Shown piece by piece: positions 10,950 to 39,000 of a stretch of DNA of 64,000 nucleotides. The stretch comes from Tubulanus polymorphus (taxonomy: Eukaryota; Nemertea; Palaeonemertea; Tubulaniformes; Tubulanidae). The notes beneath the pieces were generated by a model that searched no databases, was not told the DNA's origin, and was given only the letters and a program-made list of their open reading frames with translations. A program made the position numbers and the translations under genes. Within the stretch, counting starts at the first letter, position 1; every line of letters begins with the position of its first letter. The DNA lies in NCBI RefSeq assembly GCF_964204645.1, contig NC_134030.1, positions 21,581,210 to 21,645,209 of the forward strand, read 5' to 3'.

Positions 10950-11335
10950 GAAAATGAAATGACTAATATCTGATGTTCGTAGTTCATTTTCAAATAGAAA
11001 TGTCTCAGGTGAAGCACTGAACACATGTGAAGTGTGTGGACGATCAGTTTGTGAAAGTGTGCTGATAAAATGTCTAATATCTGGTGTTTGTAGTTCATTT
11101 TCAAATAGAAATGTCTCAGGTGAAGCACTGAACACATGTGAAGTGTGTGGACGATCAGTTTTTGAAAGTGTTCTGATAAAATGTCTAATATCTGGTGTTT
11201 GTAGTTCATTTTCAAATAGAAATGTCTCAGGTGAAGCACTGAACACATGTGAAGTGTGGACGATCAGTTTGTGAAAGTGTGCTGATGAAATGTCCAATGT
11301 CCAGTGTTTGTAGTTTATTTTCAATTAAATGTCTC
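10950..11335 (-). repeat. 109-bp satellite, about 3.5 copies, reverse orientation
   Basis: This is the reverse complement of the satellite at 4617-5140. Landmarks are 'tgtttgtagttcattttcaa', 'aatgtctcaggtgaagcact' and 'gaacacatgtgaagtgtg'. Copies differ by a few substitutions and short indels, and the outermost monomers are the most diverged. Confidence 0.88.
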
Positions 11336-12116
<781 letters not shown>

Positions 12117-12347
12117 AGGTTACTACTACCATTTATTCCGAAGCTAATGAAATCGGAATTTCACAAATTCGATCTCGATACGGTCGTTCGGTCGTACGCA
12201 ATTAAATCCAGTTTTCAAATATACAAAAATAGGGTCCAGAAATATATAACGTCGTGCATTAGACAATTTGAAATAAAGAATCATTTGTTGAAAAAAAGAA
12301 TCAATTTCGAAAGGCACCTTGATGTCGGAAAGTATTGACTTTATTTT

Positions 12348-12501
12348 AAGTAACGAGACGAGTAGTGCTGTATAGGTTAACTATTTATTTGACAGGTGAA
12401 TGAGTCAGTGATTCACCTGATGAAGCTTCTATTCATTAGAAACGAAAGCTCGTGCGTCAAATAAATAGTTAACCTATACAGCACTACTCGTCTCGTTACT
12501 T
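12348..12501. mobile_element. Foldback element, copy 1 (46-bp arms)
   Basis: The left arm (12348-12393, from 'aagtaacgagacgagtagtg') is an exact or near-exact reverse complement of the right arm (12456-12501). The spacer holds a second small hairpin, 'caggtgaa...ttcacctg'. The adjoining right flank 12506-12534 ('aaacctggttaacacggcta') reappears inverted at 14481-14509 beside copy 2, so the mobile unit is larger than the palindrome. Confidence 0.88.
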
Positions 12502-12979
12502 ATCTTAAACCTGGTTAACACGGCTACTCTACGAATATTCTCATCATGACTTTATTTTGGTTACGGTATTTTTCTGTTGGTGCAAACTTTAAGCAACTCT
12601 TGAGCAACCGCAGACTCTGAGCTATTTTTCCAGTCGATCAATTACACATATTGTAAATTTACGGATCAGTTAATCGTCTGGCGATGATAACGTGACTTGA
12701 AATGTCGGTCGCCGATCTCATTATCCCAGCTGATGCACGTTCGTTCCACACGCGCGTCCAAGGATATATCCGTACACAAATAATACATCAAGCCGTATAA
12801 CCAATTTCTACGAGTACACCTCGTTCTACTGGCTCGCTCGATGTTTACGCGCGAGACTTGGGTTCGATTCCCGGTGAGCGAGTCTAATTTTACTGGATCA
12901 CGTCAAATAAAATCAAATCAAAAATACGAATGGACGGAACGAAGAATTTCTAAATCGTTTATGATTTAGACGAATCAAG
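12502..12979. promoter_or_regulatory. Region upstream of the GPCR first coding exon
   Basis: It includes the foldback flank and, at 12830-12886, a 7-bp stem 'ctcgctc/gagcgag' enclosing 'ttgggttcgattcccgg', a tRNA T-arm look-alike. No TATA box is obvious. Any 5'UTR exon or promoter of the GPCR could lie here, but no specific site is supported. Confidence 0.3.
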
Positions 12980-28035
<15,056 letters not shown>

Positions 28036-28057
28036 AATCTTGGATCTTATCATTTTT

Positions 28058-28345
28058 TCAGACTGCGGCAATACAGGATTCCACTTGTGGTAAGTGAGGA
28101 TCCACAATATGTCGCTAGTGCGAGTTGGGACATCAACTACTGCGACAAAAAGAGGATTCCACTTGTGGCAAGTGAGGATCCACCAGGTGTTGCTAGTGTG
28201 CAGTAGGACATCAACTACTGCGACAAAAAGTGGATTCCACTTGTGGTAAGTGAGGATCCACCAGGTGTCGCTAGCGCGAGTTGGGACATCAACTACTGCG
28301 ACAAAAAGAGAATTCCACTTGTGGCAAGAGAGGATCCACCAATAC
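28058..28345. repeat. ~86-bp tandem repeat in the GPCR 3'UTR
   Basis: About 3.3 copies of a unit containing 'gattccacttgtggtaagtg', 'aggatccaccaggtgtcgct' and 'gacatcaactactgcgacaa'. The same unit appears in reverse orientation at 59780-59905, and a fragment ('tgcacctggtggatggtcgc') lies in the TMUB intron at 60581. The array follows the GPCR stop at once, so it is probably in its 3'UTR. Confidence 0.85.
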
Positions 28346-28544
28346 TCAATTTCTTCTAGATTCCAATTAAATCAAATCGAGAGTAAATCAATTATCAATG
28401 AAACCATACCAAATACTGAGAGTGGTAAAATGATTCAATCTGGTGGGATTGCTTTCTGACCGATGAACCAAGTCAGGTTTCGTTGTGATACGAATTTCAG
28501 TTTGTTCAGTTTCACGAATTGTCAAATAATTGTAAAACGTGAAA

Positions 28545-28550
28545 AATAAA
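28545..28550 (+). terminator. Likely poly(A) signal of the GPCR
   Basis: AATAAA in 'gaaaaataaagtataattta', 510 bases after the GPCR stop, is the first good signal downstream. Confidence 0.55.
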
Positions 28551-29229
28551 GTATAATTTAAATGTCGATAATGAAAGTTTTCCTTTACTTCTCTTCAACT
28601 TGAGAGTTCCTTCTAATGGGTATCAAGATGTTAAAGAGAGTGGACGTGAAGCACAAAAGGTGCGCGTGTTCTAGTACAGGGCTTTGACTATGCTCTGCTG
28701 CCATCTCTGGTAGCGGGGGTTCTAACTCTGGCATGAGTCGTTTCGGCTGCTATCTCTACACTATCCGCGAAACTACAATCCCCTATATTTTGGTTGATCC
28801 CAAATGTTAATGAGATATGAGATAGAGAGCCGATCGGTCGACGATGAGGTCAGGCACTAGCCGCTAGTCGGGCCATCGCGCGTCAACGAACGGAGAATTT
28901 GTTTTATCTCCACTATACCATAAGGTGCTGCCGCTATACTCATCGTTTGCGGATTTTTCAAACACTAACATCGTCCAACTCTGGCAATCGATCATTGGTT
29001 CAAAACGGACCGAAGCAGAAAATTGATTGCCAGTGTGCCGGTTCCGGATGATCCGGCGCTAAGGAGGTTAACAAATGTTATTTTTTTGTCAACGAAATTG
29101 ATAAAAAGTAGACACAGGTTTACCGCAATAAGAAATTGATCCCTAATGGACGAGAGGATCCCATCCGGCGGTTTCGGTTCGCAGTGCACTGGCCGTTATC
29201 AAGGGTCCGTTTCTGCGTCCGAATATATA
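28551..29229. promoter_or_regulatory. Intergenic region between the GPCR and DRAM genes
   Basis: It must contain the promoter of the DRAM-family gene. No TATA box is evident. Two short motifs recur in inverted form around 28985-29190 ('tggttcaaaacggacc', 'ggtttcggttcgcagtgc'). No coding frame is supported. Confidence 0.35.
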
Positions 29230-29388
29230 GCGCTCCGTCTGGTGGCGCCATCTGAGCTGTCAAAAGTTACTTCCTGGTTCGGCTATTTATTTTTTCGCTG
29301 TTTTTGTGTTGTTGTTTTGTTTGTGTTTTTGACGCTGAACTTGCTGCTACTGATTTGTTTCTCACCTGCGATGATTTAACACCTGGAC
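29230..29388 (+). other. Likely 5'UTR exon of the DRAM-family gene
   Basis: A strong donor GGAC|GTAAGT ends this stretch at 29388. The matching acceptor TTTTTCAG|AAGG lies at 30036, and the ATG is 15 bases into the next exon. The 5' boundary is a guess: the pyrimidine-rich sequence 'ctattta' to 'tttttcgctg' near 29283-29302 may mark the transcription start. Confidence 0.45.
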
Positions 29389-29601
29389 GTAAGTTTCAAA
29401 CTAACTTGTTCTCGGTTATTTAGAATTATTGCCCTCGAATGAGGACAGGACATGTCAAAAATTCAAAAATGAAATGTGCCGGTCACCTGATGATAAGCTG
29501 ATCCGGATGTCATGATCGGATGAGAGGTGAGGGAACGTATTCAATGCGGTAGTAGGGTGTGGGTTGTGGGGGGGATGGTATTTTGAGTGTGAGGGGTTGT
29601 T

Positions 29602-29930
29602 CACAGGGACTTGTCACAATTGATAGTGAATGAATATAACCAGTATCAATGACCAACCCCAGTTGAGTATCCCTGTATAATTAAAAAAAAAACAAGGGAG
29701 ATAGAGTGATGGTTAAAGGCTCGTTGGAAGCAGAAAGTCTTCTAGTTTGTATTAAAGCTAATTTCATGTGATTCTGTTGAGGATTTTTGGAATTACAGTC
29801 GATTGAAGTGGAAAGGTCATTTTCAGATAGACGATTAGTTGCCACCCTTGTTTTTTATTATACAGGGATAGTGGACCTGGTCATTGATACTGGTTTATTC
29901 ATTCACTATCAAATGTGACAAGTCCCTGTG
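29602..29930. mobile_element. ~330-bp foldback element in DRAM intron 1
   Basis: The left arm (29602-29697: 'cacagggacttgtcacaatt', 'gaatataaccagtatcaatg', 'atccctgtataatt', 'caaggg') is inverted in the right arm (29847-29930: 'cccttgttttttattataca', 'ggtcattgatactggtttat', 'tgacaagtccctgtg'). About 150 bp separates the arms. The flanks 'ggttgt' on both sides may be a target-site duplication. Confidence 0.75.
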
Positions 29931-30051
29931 GGGTTGTTTTAGGCAGGGGACAACTGGCTGCTGTTTAGTGTCCCTACTAGTGGTGTGTAGTACCTAACGC
30001 TAACCCAACCATAATTTGGATATTTGTGTTTTTCAGAAGGTTTTTTGTACA

Positions 30052-33000
30052 ATGGTGTATTGGTGTTGTCGGCCTGGGCCGCATTGGTTACCGTTTTTAG
30101 TGGCTGTCGGTACGCCGTTAACTTTCGTAATCACGTAAGTTTTATACGGGTCAACATTCACGAAACTGGGTCACGATTTGTGCAACTTTCATGAAACGTG
30201 ATTTTCGCAAATAGCAAGAATTGGTGAAATCAAATATCCATTCAAATTTCGTGAAATTTCATACTTAGCCCTTTCATTGCTGACTGTTTTAGACTGAAGT
30301 GCGGGAAGTTTTTTTGGAAAACTCCATCCCAGTGCAGTGTATTACAGGCATACTGCTGTATTGTGTCTGTCCTGCAGTGCGGTGTATTACAGGCATACTG
30401 CTGTATTGTGTCTGTCCTGCAGTGCAGTGTATTACTGGCACACTGCTGTATTGTGTCTGTCCTGCAGTGCGGTGTATAACATGCATACCTACCCGTAGTG
30501 CAGTGTATCATTGGTTGACAATGTTTGACAATAGTAGCTGCCATCTTCCGATATGCATTTCAAATGATAGATAATTTTGTAGACACTTCGCACTGCAAGG
30601 TGGGCAAAACACGGGTCGATTATACACCGCATAGCGGGGTATGCCGATGAAAGGATTAGATTCAGTTCTAAGCTGAAGATTTTCTTATTATATTCAGTTA
30701 CGTGATTTCTGTATTAAATGGCCACGTAGAGGCGGGATTTCCGTACATAAGGTACGTCAATCAATAACAGCAAAAATTCGAATTTTTGATAACAGAAATT
30801 TTTGCCAAATTCATTCAGACGTATTTAGTGAATTTGTTGATCTGAATTTTTCAGCGACACTGGAACAAATTCTCCGGAAAGTTGTATATTCGGTCAATTA
30901 CTGAACATTAATGCAGTTTTAGGTACGTGAACAATATTTCAAACCCTGAAATGAAGATAGATTTCTAAAGAAAACTGATCATCCACACATTCTTAACATG
31001 TGTTCAGTGCTTCATCTGAGATATTTTTAATTGAAAATGAACTACAAACACCAGATATTAGACATTTTATCAGCACACTTTCAAAAACTGATCGTCCACA
31101 CTTCACATGTGTTCAGTGCTTCACCTGAGACATTTTTAATTGAAAATGAACTACAAACACCTGACATTAGACATTTCAGCACACTTTCAAAAACTGATCG
31201 TCCACACTTCACATGTGTTCAGTGCTTCACCTGAGACATTTTTAATTGAAAATGAACTACAAACACCAGATATTAGACATTTTATCAGCACACTTTCAAA
31301 AACTGATCGTCCACACTTCACATGTGTTCAGTGCTTCACCTGAGACATTTTTAATTGAAAATGAAATACAAACACCAGACATTAGACATTTTATCAGCTC
31401 ACTTTTTCGGCTACAAATGATATTTGATTTCAAATTTGACTTTGTTTCTCACAGTTGGAATTGTGGTGTATATTCGTTACAAACAGATTATCGCTTACTA
31501 TCGAAACGAGGCAATCGTACAGCTTTACATTCTCAAACTGAACAAGGCGTCGTTGATCATCGGAATACTGGCAGGACTCGGACTGAGCGTGGTTGCTAAC
31601 TTCCAGGTACTGTAAACTGGGTCTACGACTGTGGAACTGGATCCACAACTGGTGGAACTGTGTCCACAACTGTGGAAGTGCACGTTTGTGATATATTTGT
31701 ATTATTATTATTTCAGGAGACGAACGTTCTAGCTGTTCACCTGATTGGAGCGTTTACTGGTTTCGCGTGTGGTTGTATTTACGCGTGGATCCACGCGGTC
31801 ATCTCGTATAAAATGCAGGCGTTCGTCACTCATCGCGCCGTCTGTCATCTACGTCTGTTCCTCGCGATAGTCGTCACTTTATTCTTCGTTTTGAGTATCC
31901 TTTGTCGAAATTCGTTACGTGTTTTTCGTTTTCCCCCGTAAAGATTCCGTTAAATAATAAGATAAAAACCGACTATCTACAGATTAAAAGAATTTAAAAA
32001 CAAGAATTTATTTATTCAATCTAAAATATATAGAATACACGACGTTTCGATCTCACCCTAGAGATCATCGTCAGGTGTTACGATGATCTCTATGATGATC
32101 TCTATGACGATGATCACACCTAAAGATGATCTCTAGGGTGAGATCGAAACGTCGTGTATTCTATATATTTTAGATTGAATAAATAAATTCTTGTTTTTAA
32201 ATTCTTCTAATCTGTAAATAGTGGAATTTTATCTGATTATCCGTTCACCACGTTTCAGTGTACAGGTTATCGTTCTACTCCGTTAAACTCTCACAATTTC
32301 GATATATTTCGATATAGCGCGATATTTTAGATGTTCTTTAACCCGAACAGCGTTCACTTTCGATCCGATATCGAAATACTTGTTCCACGGAAAAAACCCG
32401 CGCAAGTGGTACCCTAAGGACGGGGTGAGTCACACTGCATGATATAACACTTCTAGAAATGCTTCAATAATGGTGGGATCTTTCGAGTTTGTTAACATTT
32501 GAATCTGCGGTTCAGTCTCGGGCCTAAGATTTTCAAGGCTGAATTGGTTATACAAAACAATGAATTTAGACTGGGCTTATATTGTTAGATTGGTTATAGC
32601 TCTGGTCTTAAGTTTTAAGATTGGCTATAGAAGCAAAATGAGCTCAGACTGGTCTTAAGTTGTTAGATTGGTAATAAAACCCAAATGAGCTTAGACTGGT
32701 CTTAAGTTGTTAGATTGGTTATAAAACTAAATTAAGCTCAGACTGGTCTTAAGTTGTTACATTGGTTATAAAACTAAATTAAGCTCAGACTGGTCTTAAG
32801 TTGTTATATCAGTTATCATACCAAAATGAGCTTAGACTGGTCTTAAGTTGTCTAAGATAAGCTCAGACTGGTCTTAAGTTGTTATATCAGTTATCATACC
32901 AAAATGAGCTTAGACTGGTCTTAAGTTGTCTAAGATAAGCTCAGACTGACTAACATCTGAATACTAGTCCTAAGAAATAAGACCACTTATGGACTTGAGC

Positions 33001-36000
33001 CACGACTGTGTGACTTGGCTTTAGTCTTAAAGTCCCGTGTATAGGTATCTAATGGTTTCTTACTCTTTCTCTCTCCTCTTTCTTACTCTTTGTTGGTTTG
33101 TGATAATCTTTGCACACCGGTTTTTGTGGTGAATGGTAGATCATCACTCAGGAGCGTACATGAATCAGACTTTAGACTGAGCCCACCTTAACCTCACCGA
33201 GCAATCATCTCATGAGATGATTGCTCGTAGCCTCAACAAAGACCTGTTGATGATTTAAACACATTCAGGCAAACCTGCTTTAACCCTTTCAGTGCGTCTA
33301 CACTGCAGTGCAGTGTATAAATCAGTGATAGATTTGCTTGTACACCGCACTATGGTGTATTGATGTCATTAGTAATTAGTTTTTATCCCTCTTGAAAAAT
33401 GGCAGCAAGTGTCAAACATAGCGAGATATAAGTAACTAATGATACACTGCACCGCGGTGTAGACGCACTATAGCCGTATTCCCGTTATTCAACACACTAG
33501 GGTGGAATTTTTCAAAATGTTCAAATTATCTCCAGCACTATAGGGTAGTAATTAGTCCGCACTGAAAGGGTTAAGACTTAGATCTTGACATACAGTGGAT
33601 TATTCATCAGTTGAATCCAGATTAAATCCAAATTAAATGATTACGATGGCTTGAAAAGATTCTCAGTCGGCTAAGCTTTAAAGTTGACCCTGTACAAGTT
33701 GACCCAGCAGCTTTAGAAATGACCTAATTCCAAATTCTATTGCCATTTACAAAATTAGTTGAAATCATCATTTTCCTAGTCTGGATACGTGTGCGCTCCT
33801 GACGTTGAGTGGAGTGGATGGTTCTGTCTTTGATTCTAACCTCCTATTTTCTTTTCCTTGACTGTAAAACTAAACGCAGCCAGTATATTCGGCATGCTAT
33901 CGATACGTTTCAAGCCAAAAACCGGAACCAAATGGTTTCCTGATAACGCGGTAAGTAAAGCAGTTTGAAGGTCGTTTTCTGAGCGCCTATAAGTCAATTG
34001 GAGAAAAAAAATGTCTCAAATGACTCCGAATCGAGTCTAAACGTCACTACTCTCTTAGTTTTTGAAAATGTCTCAAAGAATTGAGTCTAAACGTCACTAC
34101 TCTCTTAGTTTTTGAAAATGTCTCATATAATTGAGTCTAAACGTCACTACTCTCTTAGTTTTTGAAAATGTCTCAAAGAATTGAGTCTAAACGTCACTAC
34201 TCTCTTAGTTTTTGAAAATGTCTCAAAGAATTGAGTCTAAACGTCACAAATCTCTTAGTTTTCAAAATGTCTCATATAATTGAGTCTAAACGTCACTAAT
34301 CTCTTAGTTTTCAAAATGTCTCTTTGAATTGAGAAAAGAATCAAAACTAAAGGCTACTGCTCCAAACCTGTTGCTCATATCACATGATTTTTTAGTCTCA
34401 CAACACAGGTGCCCACCCTTCCAAATTTGGCTCCATTCCACAGGTCGCCAATCTGTGGCCATAAAAAAGAGTCATGAAATAAACTACAGAATAATGTTTT
34501 ATCATTCAATGAATTTTGTTTATTAATTCACACAAATTACACGATGTGGAATCAGTTTATCCGCTATGGAATCAATAATTTAACCACAGTGGAATCAGAT
34601 ATTCCCGGCCTGTTCATTGGCTTTACGCCACCATTCGTCGTAAGCCGTCTTCTTTCGACGGCTAAGAGCGAGTTCTTCAGCTGAATCATCAGCTGCAGCA
34701 GCAGTTTCAGCGTTCACCATCGACCACAAACTGATCACTAACAACATGATCGGAAGTAAACTTCTCAACATTTTCATCAGCATTGACGCTACAAATTAAT
34801 ACAATCTGTTTTATTATTGTTTAACCTCCGTGAAAGAAAGATCTTCATTCTATTTGTTGAATTAGTTTTTACAAGTTTACAGTGAAATTAGAATTATAAC
34901 TTACCGATCATTTTAACAGTTGTTTCGGCGACAAATCACAGATTTATACGAGCAATTTACGAAGCTGAAATAGGAACGAATACATCGGTGATATTTGAAC
35001 TGAATTTCAGCAGTCATAAAAATATTTAATTCATCTATAATTAATCATAGAACCTACATCTGATGCTAGTTAAACTTAACAGAATTGAATATAGAAAATA
35101 TCTAAAAAATTTTTGACAATTTGAAAATGTTAGAATTATTTCTTGTAAATTTCATTAAACCAACATCTGTTTCAGATAAAGTTAACAAATTCAAAAAAAC
35201 ATCAAATTTCTAAAATTAGAATCAAGTTTTAACAATTTTAAAATGTTGAAATTAGTTCTTGTACAATTCGTCCGTAGCAATAACTACACAATATGAGATC
35301 AATGTTGATGACTCTACGATTGATGAACTTACCTTCGAATACAAACGATTCCAAGTTGATGAAATGTTGATGAAACTGATTGGTTTATATTGACTATGTC
35401 CGCACCACCTGCCTCTCATCTCACACTGGCCGAAATTATCAAAGCAGAAATTTACAATCGATCCTTTTTTTGTCGAATCAGGAATTGAAAAAAATCCACG
35501 CGGGAAACGGAGAATGCGTGCAAAAAATCAACCGAACCATGAATTCAATAATAGATACATCCAAACTGTTACCGGAGCAGTTTTACTGAGTCCTGTTGTG
35601 ATAGAACAAAAGAGATGCGTGCAAAAAACTAAACCAACCGTACATCAAAAACATATGCCACGATTGTTCACTATTTTCATGGGCTTTGATTTGATTAATA
35701 CATGTAATTGATGAATTGATCAGGACTTTTAAAATTTTCGAAAATGTAATGTCGCAGTGAAAAAACACCATCAGCAAACCTAGAATTTCCTACCAAATCA
35801 TACGACAATTTTCACCATTTTCATTCTGGATATAAACAAACTATCGGTTATAACGTATTTCCAGCTGACCCCTGGAGCCGCAGTTGTATCAGGGAGGAGG
35901 GGGGTTAACTAAAATGAAAAACGAATTAACCCCGGGTAAAAGTTCATACCAAAAAATCTCAAGTTTTATAGACTGATATTAACTCAAACACGCGGGTTAA

Positions 36001-39000
36001 CTCAATTGAAAAAGAATTAGGTTAACCCCCGAATAAAACTTAATACCTGTCTATAATGCCAAGCGCTCTCAAGTTTTATAGACTGGTATTAACTTAAACA
36101 CGCGGGTTAACTCAATTGAAAAAGAATTAGGTTAACCCCCGAATTAAACTTAATAACTGTCTATAATGCCGAGCACTGAAGTTAACTATAAGTTCCGCTA
36201 TAAGAACAAGGCGAATCCAAAGCGGTGCGTATCCCCCCTAAAAATGTCGAGTCGCCCTGAAACTAGGGGAAAATGAAAAGTATTAAACTGACACCTGAAA
36301 AAATTTGAATTCATTCCCGCTTATTTCCCACAATCATTTAGTGTTTTCCGATGAGATTTTTCTTTTGGGGATGACCTTACAGATACCCCCTATTTGGGGG
36401 AGGGGTTGCACCCGGCCTCCTTGTATCAGAGCTTAGGTCCGCCCGTTTGTTATAATGTATAATACTGTGCATCGTATAATCGAAGAAATTGACGACAAAA
36501 TGAGATATGCTAACTGTACTGCAGCGGTTTGTTGTACGGGACCGTAAACCATGTACGGGACCGTAAACCACGTCTGGTATTCGATCAGACTAAAACTCTT
36601 TAGAAAATAAAGTTCACTATAAGATAAGCTCACACTGGTCTTTCTTAAGTGGTTAGATTAGTTATAACACTAAAATGAGGTTAGACTGGTCTTAAGTTTT
36701 CAGATCTGGGGCCACTTGCATTGGCTTTCACTTAGACAAATATAAGATCAACTTAGCCAATCTAACATCTGAATACTAGTCCTAAGAAATAAGACCACTT
36801 ATGGACTTGAGCCACGACTGTGTGACTTGGCTTTAGTCTTAAAGTCCCGTGTATAGGTATCTAATGGTTTCTTACTCTTTCTCTTTCCTCTTTCTTACTC
36901 TTTGTTGGTTTGTGATAATCTTTACACACCGGTTTTTGTGGTGAATGGTAGATCATCACTCAGGAGCGTACATGAATCAGACTTTAGACTGAGCCCACCT
37001 TAACCTCACCGAGCAATCATCTCATGAGATGATTGCTCGTAGCCTCAACAAAGACCTGTTGATGATTTTAACACATTCAGGCAAACCTGCTTTAACCCTT
37101 TCAGTGCGTCTACACTGCAGTGCAGTGTATAAATCAGTGATAGATTTGCTTGTACACCGCACTATGGTGTATTGATGTCATTAGTAATTAGTAATTATCC
37201 CTCTTGAAAAATGGCAGCACCTGTCAAACATAGTGAGATATTAGTAACTAACGATACATCGCACCACAGTGTAGACGCACTATAGTGGTATTCCCGTTAT
37301 TCAACACACTAGGGTGGAATTTTTCAAAATGTTAAAATTATCTCCAGCACTATAGGGTAGTAATTAGTCCGCACTGAAAGGGTTAAGACTTAGATCTTGA
37401 CATACAGTGGATTATTCATCAGTTGAATCCAGATTAAATCCAAATTAAATGATTACGATGGCTTGAAAAGATTCTCAGTCGGCTAAGCTTTAAAGTTGAC
37501 CCTGTACAAGTTGACCCAGCAGCTTTAGAAATGACCTAATTCCAAATTCTATTGCCATTTACAAAATTAGTTGAAATCATCATTTTCCTAGTCTGGATAC
37601 GTGTGCGCTCCTGACGTTGAGTGGAGTGGATGGTTCTGTCTTTGATTCTAACCTCCTATTTTCTTTTCCTTGACTGTAAAACTAAACGCAGCCAGTATAT
37701 TCGGCATGCTATCGATACGTTTCAAGCCAAAAACCGGAACCAAATGGTTTCCTGATAACGCGGTAAGTAAAGCAGTTTGAAGGTCGTTTTCTGAGCGCCT
37801 ATAAGTCAATTGGAGAAAAAAAATGTCTCAAATGACTCCGAATCGAGTCTAAACGTCACTACTCTCTTAGTTTTTGAAAATGTCTCAAAGAATTGAGTCT
37901 AAACGTCACTACTCTCTTAGTTTTTGAAAATGTCTCATATAATTGAGTCTAAACGTCACTACTCTCTCAGTTTTTGAAAATGTCTCAAAGAATTGAGTCT
38001 AAACGTCACTACTCTGTTAGTTTTTGAAAATGTCTCATATAATTGAGTCTAAACGTCAATACTCTCTTAGTTTTTGAAAATGTCTCATATAATTGAGTCT
38101 AAACGTCACTACTCTCTTAGTTTTTGAAAATGTCTCATAGAATTGAGTCTAAAAGTCACTACTCTCTTAGTTTTTGAAAATGTCTCAAAGAATTGAGTCT
38201 AAACGTCACTACTCTCTTAGTTTTTGAAAATGTCTCATATAATTGAGTCTAAACGTCAATACTCTCTTAGTTTTTGAAAATGTCTCATATAATTGAGTCT
38301 AAACGTCACTACTCTCTTAGTTTTTGAAAATGTCTCATATAATTGAGTCTAAACGTCACTACTCTCTTAGTTTTTGAAAATGTCTCATAGAATTCAGTCT
38401 AAACGTCACTACTCTCTTAGTTTTTGAAAATGTCTCAAAGAATTGAGTCTAAACGTCACTACTCTCTTAGTTTTTGAAAATGTCTCATATAATTGAGTCT
38501 AAACGTCAATACTCTCTTAGTTTTTGAAAATGTCTCATATAATTGAGTCTAAACGTCACTACTCTCTTAGTTTTTGAAAATGTCTCATAGAATTGAGTCT
38601 AAACGTCACTACTCTCTTAGTTTTTGAAAATGTCTCATAGAATTCAGTCTAAACGTCACTACTCTCTTAGTTTTTGAAAATGTCTCAAAGAATTGAATCT
38701 AAACGTCACTACTCTCTTAGTTTTGAAAATGTCTCATATAATTGAGTCTAAACGTCACTACTCTCTTACTTTTTGAAAATGTCTCAAAGAATTGAGTCTA
38801 AACGTCACTACTCTCTTAGTTTTGAAAATGTCTCATATAATTGAGTCTAAACGTCACTACTCTCTTAGTTTTTGAAAATGTCTCAAAGAATTGAGTCTAA
38901 ACGTCATTACTCTCTTAGTTTTTGAAAATGTCTCAAAGAATTGAGTCTAAACGTCACTACTCTCTTAGTTTTGAAAATGTCTCATATAATTGAGTCTAAA

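Larger units (their letters stand above)
32951..36762. repeat. Array unit 1 (3.8 kb)
   Basis: First of five tandem units. Order within the unit: MITE-like start 'taacatctgaatactagtcc'; TTAA-flanked MITE 33280-33574; DRAM exon 7-B1 33881-33951; 50-bp minisatellite ~34011-34330 (about 6 copies only); antisense peptide gene 34520-35389; two ~115-bp repeats with 'cacgcgggttaactcaattg' near 35990-36165; 'ctcacactggtctttcttaa' end. It is shorter than the others mainly because of the short minisatellite. Small differences from units 2-5 (e.g. 'agtttttatccctc') mark it as the most diverged. Confidence 0.9.

Noticed and set aside
12830-12890. Possible tRNA gene ('ttgggttcgattcccgg' T-arm with a 7-bp stem)
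   Set aside because: Only ~55 bases separate the stem halves, and no D-arm or anticodon arm can be drawn. It is a fragment or chance.
32278-32350. Alternative acceptors upstream of DRAM exon 7A
   Set aside because: Joining exon 6 to 32279, 32285 or 32338 runs into in-frame stops; only the AG at 32349-32350 gives an open frame that aligns with version B. The AG near 32320 stays open but gives an extra unaligned stretch.
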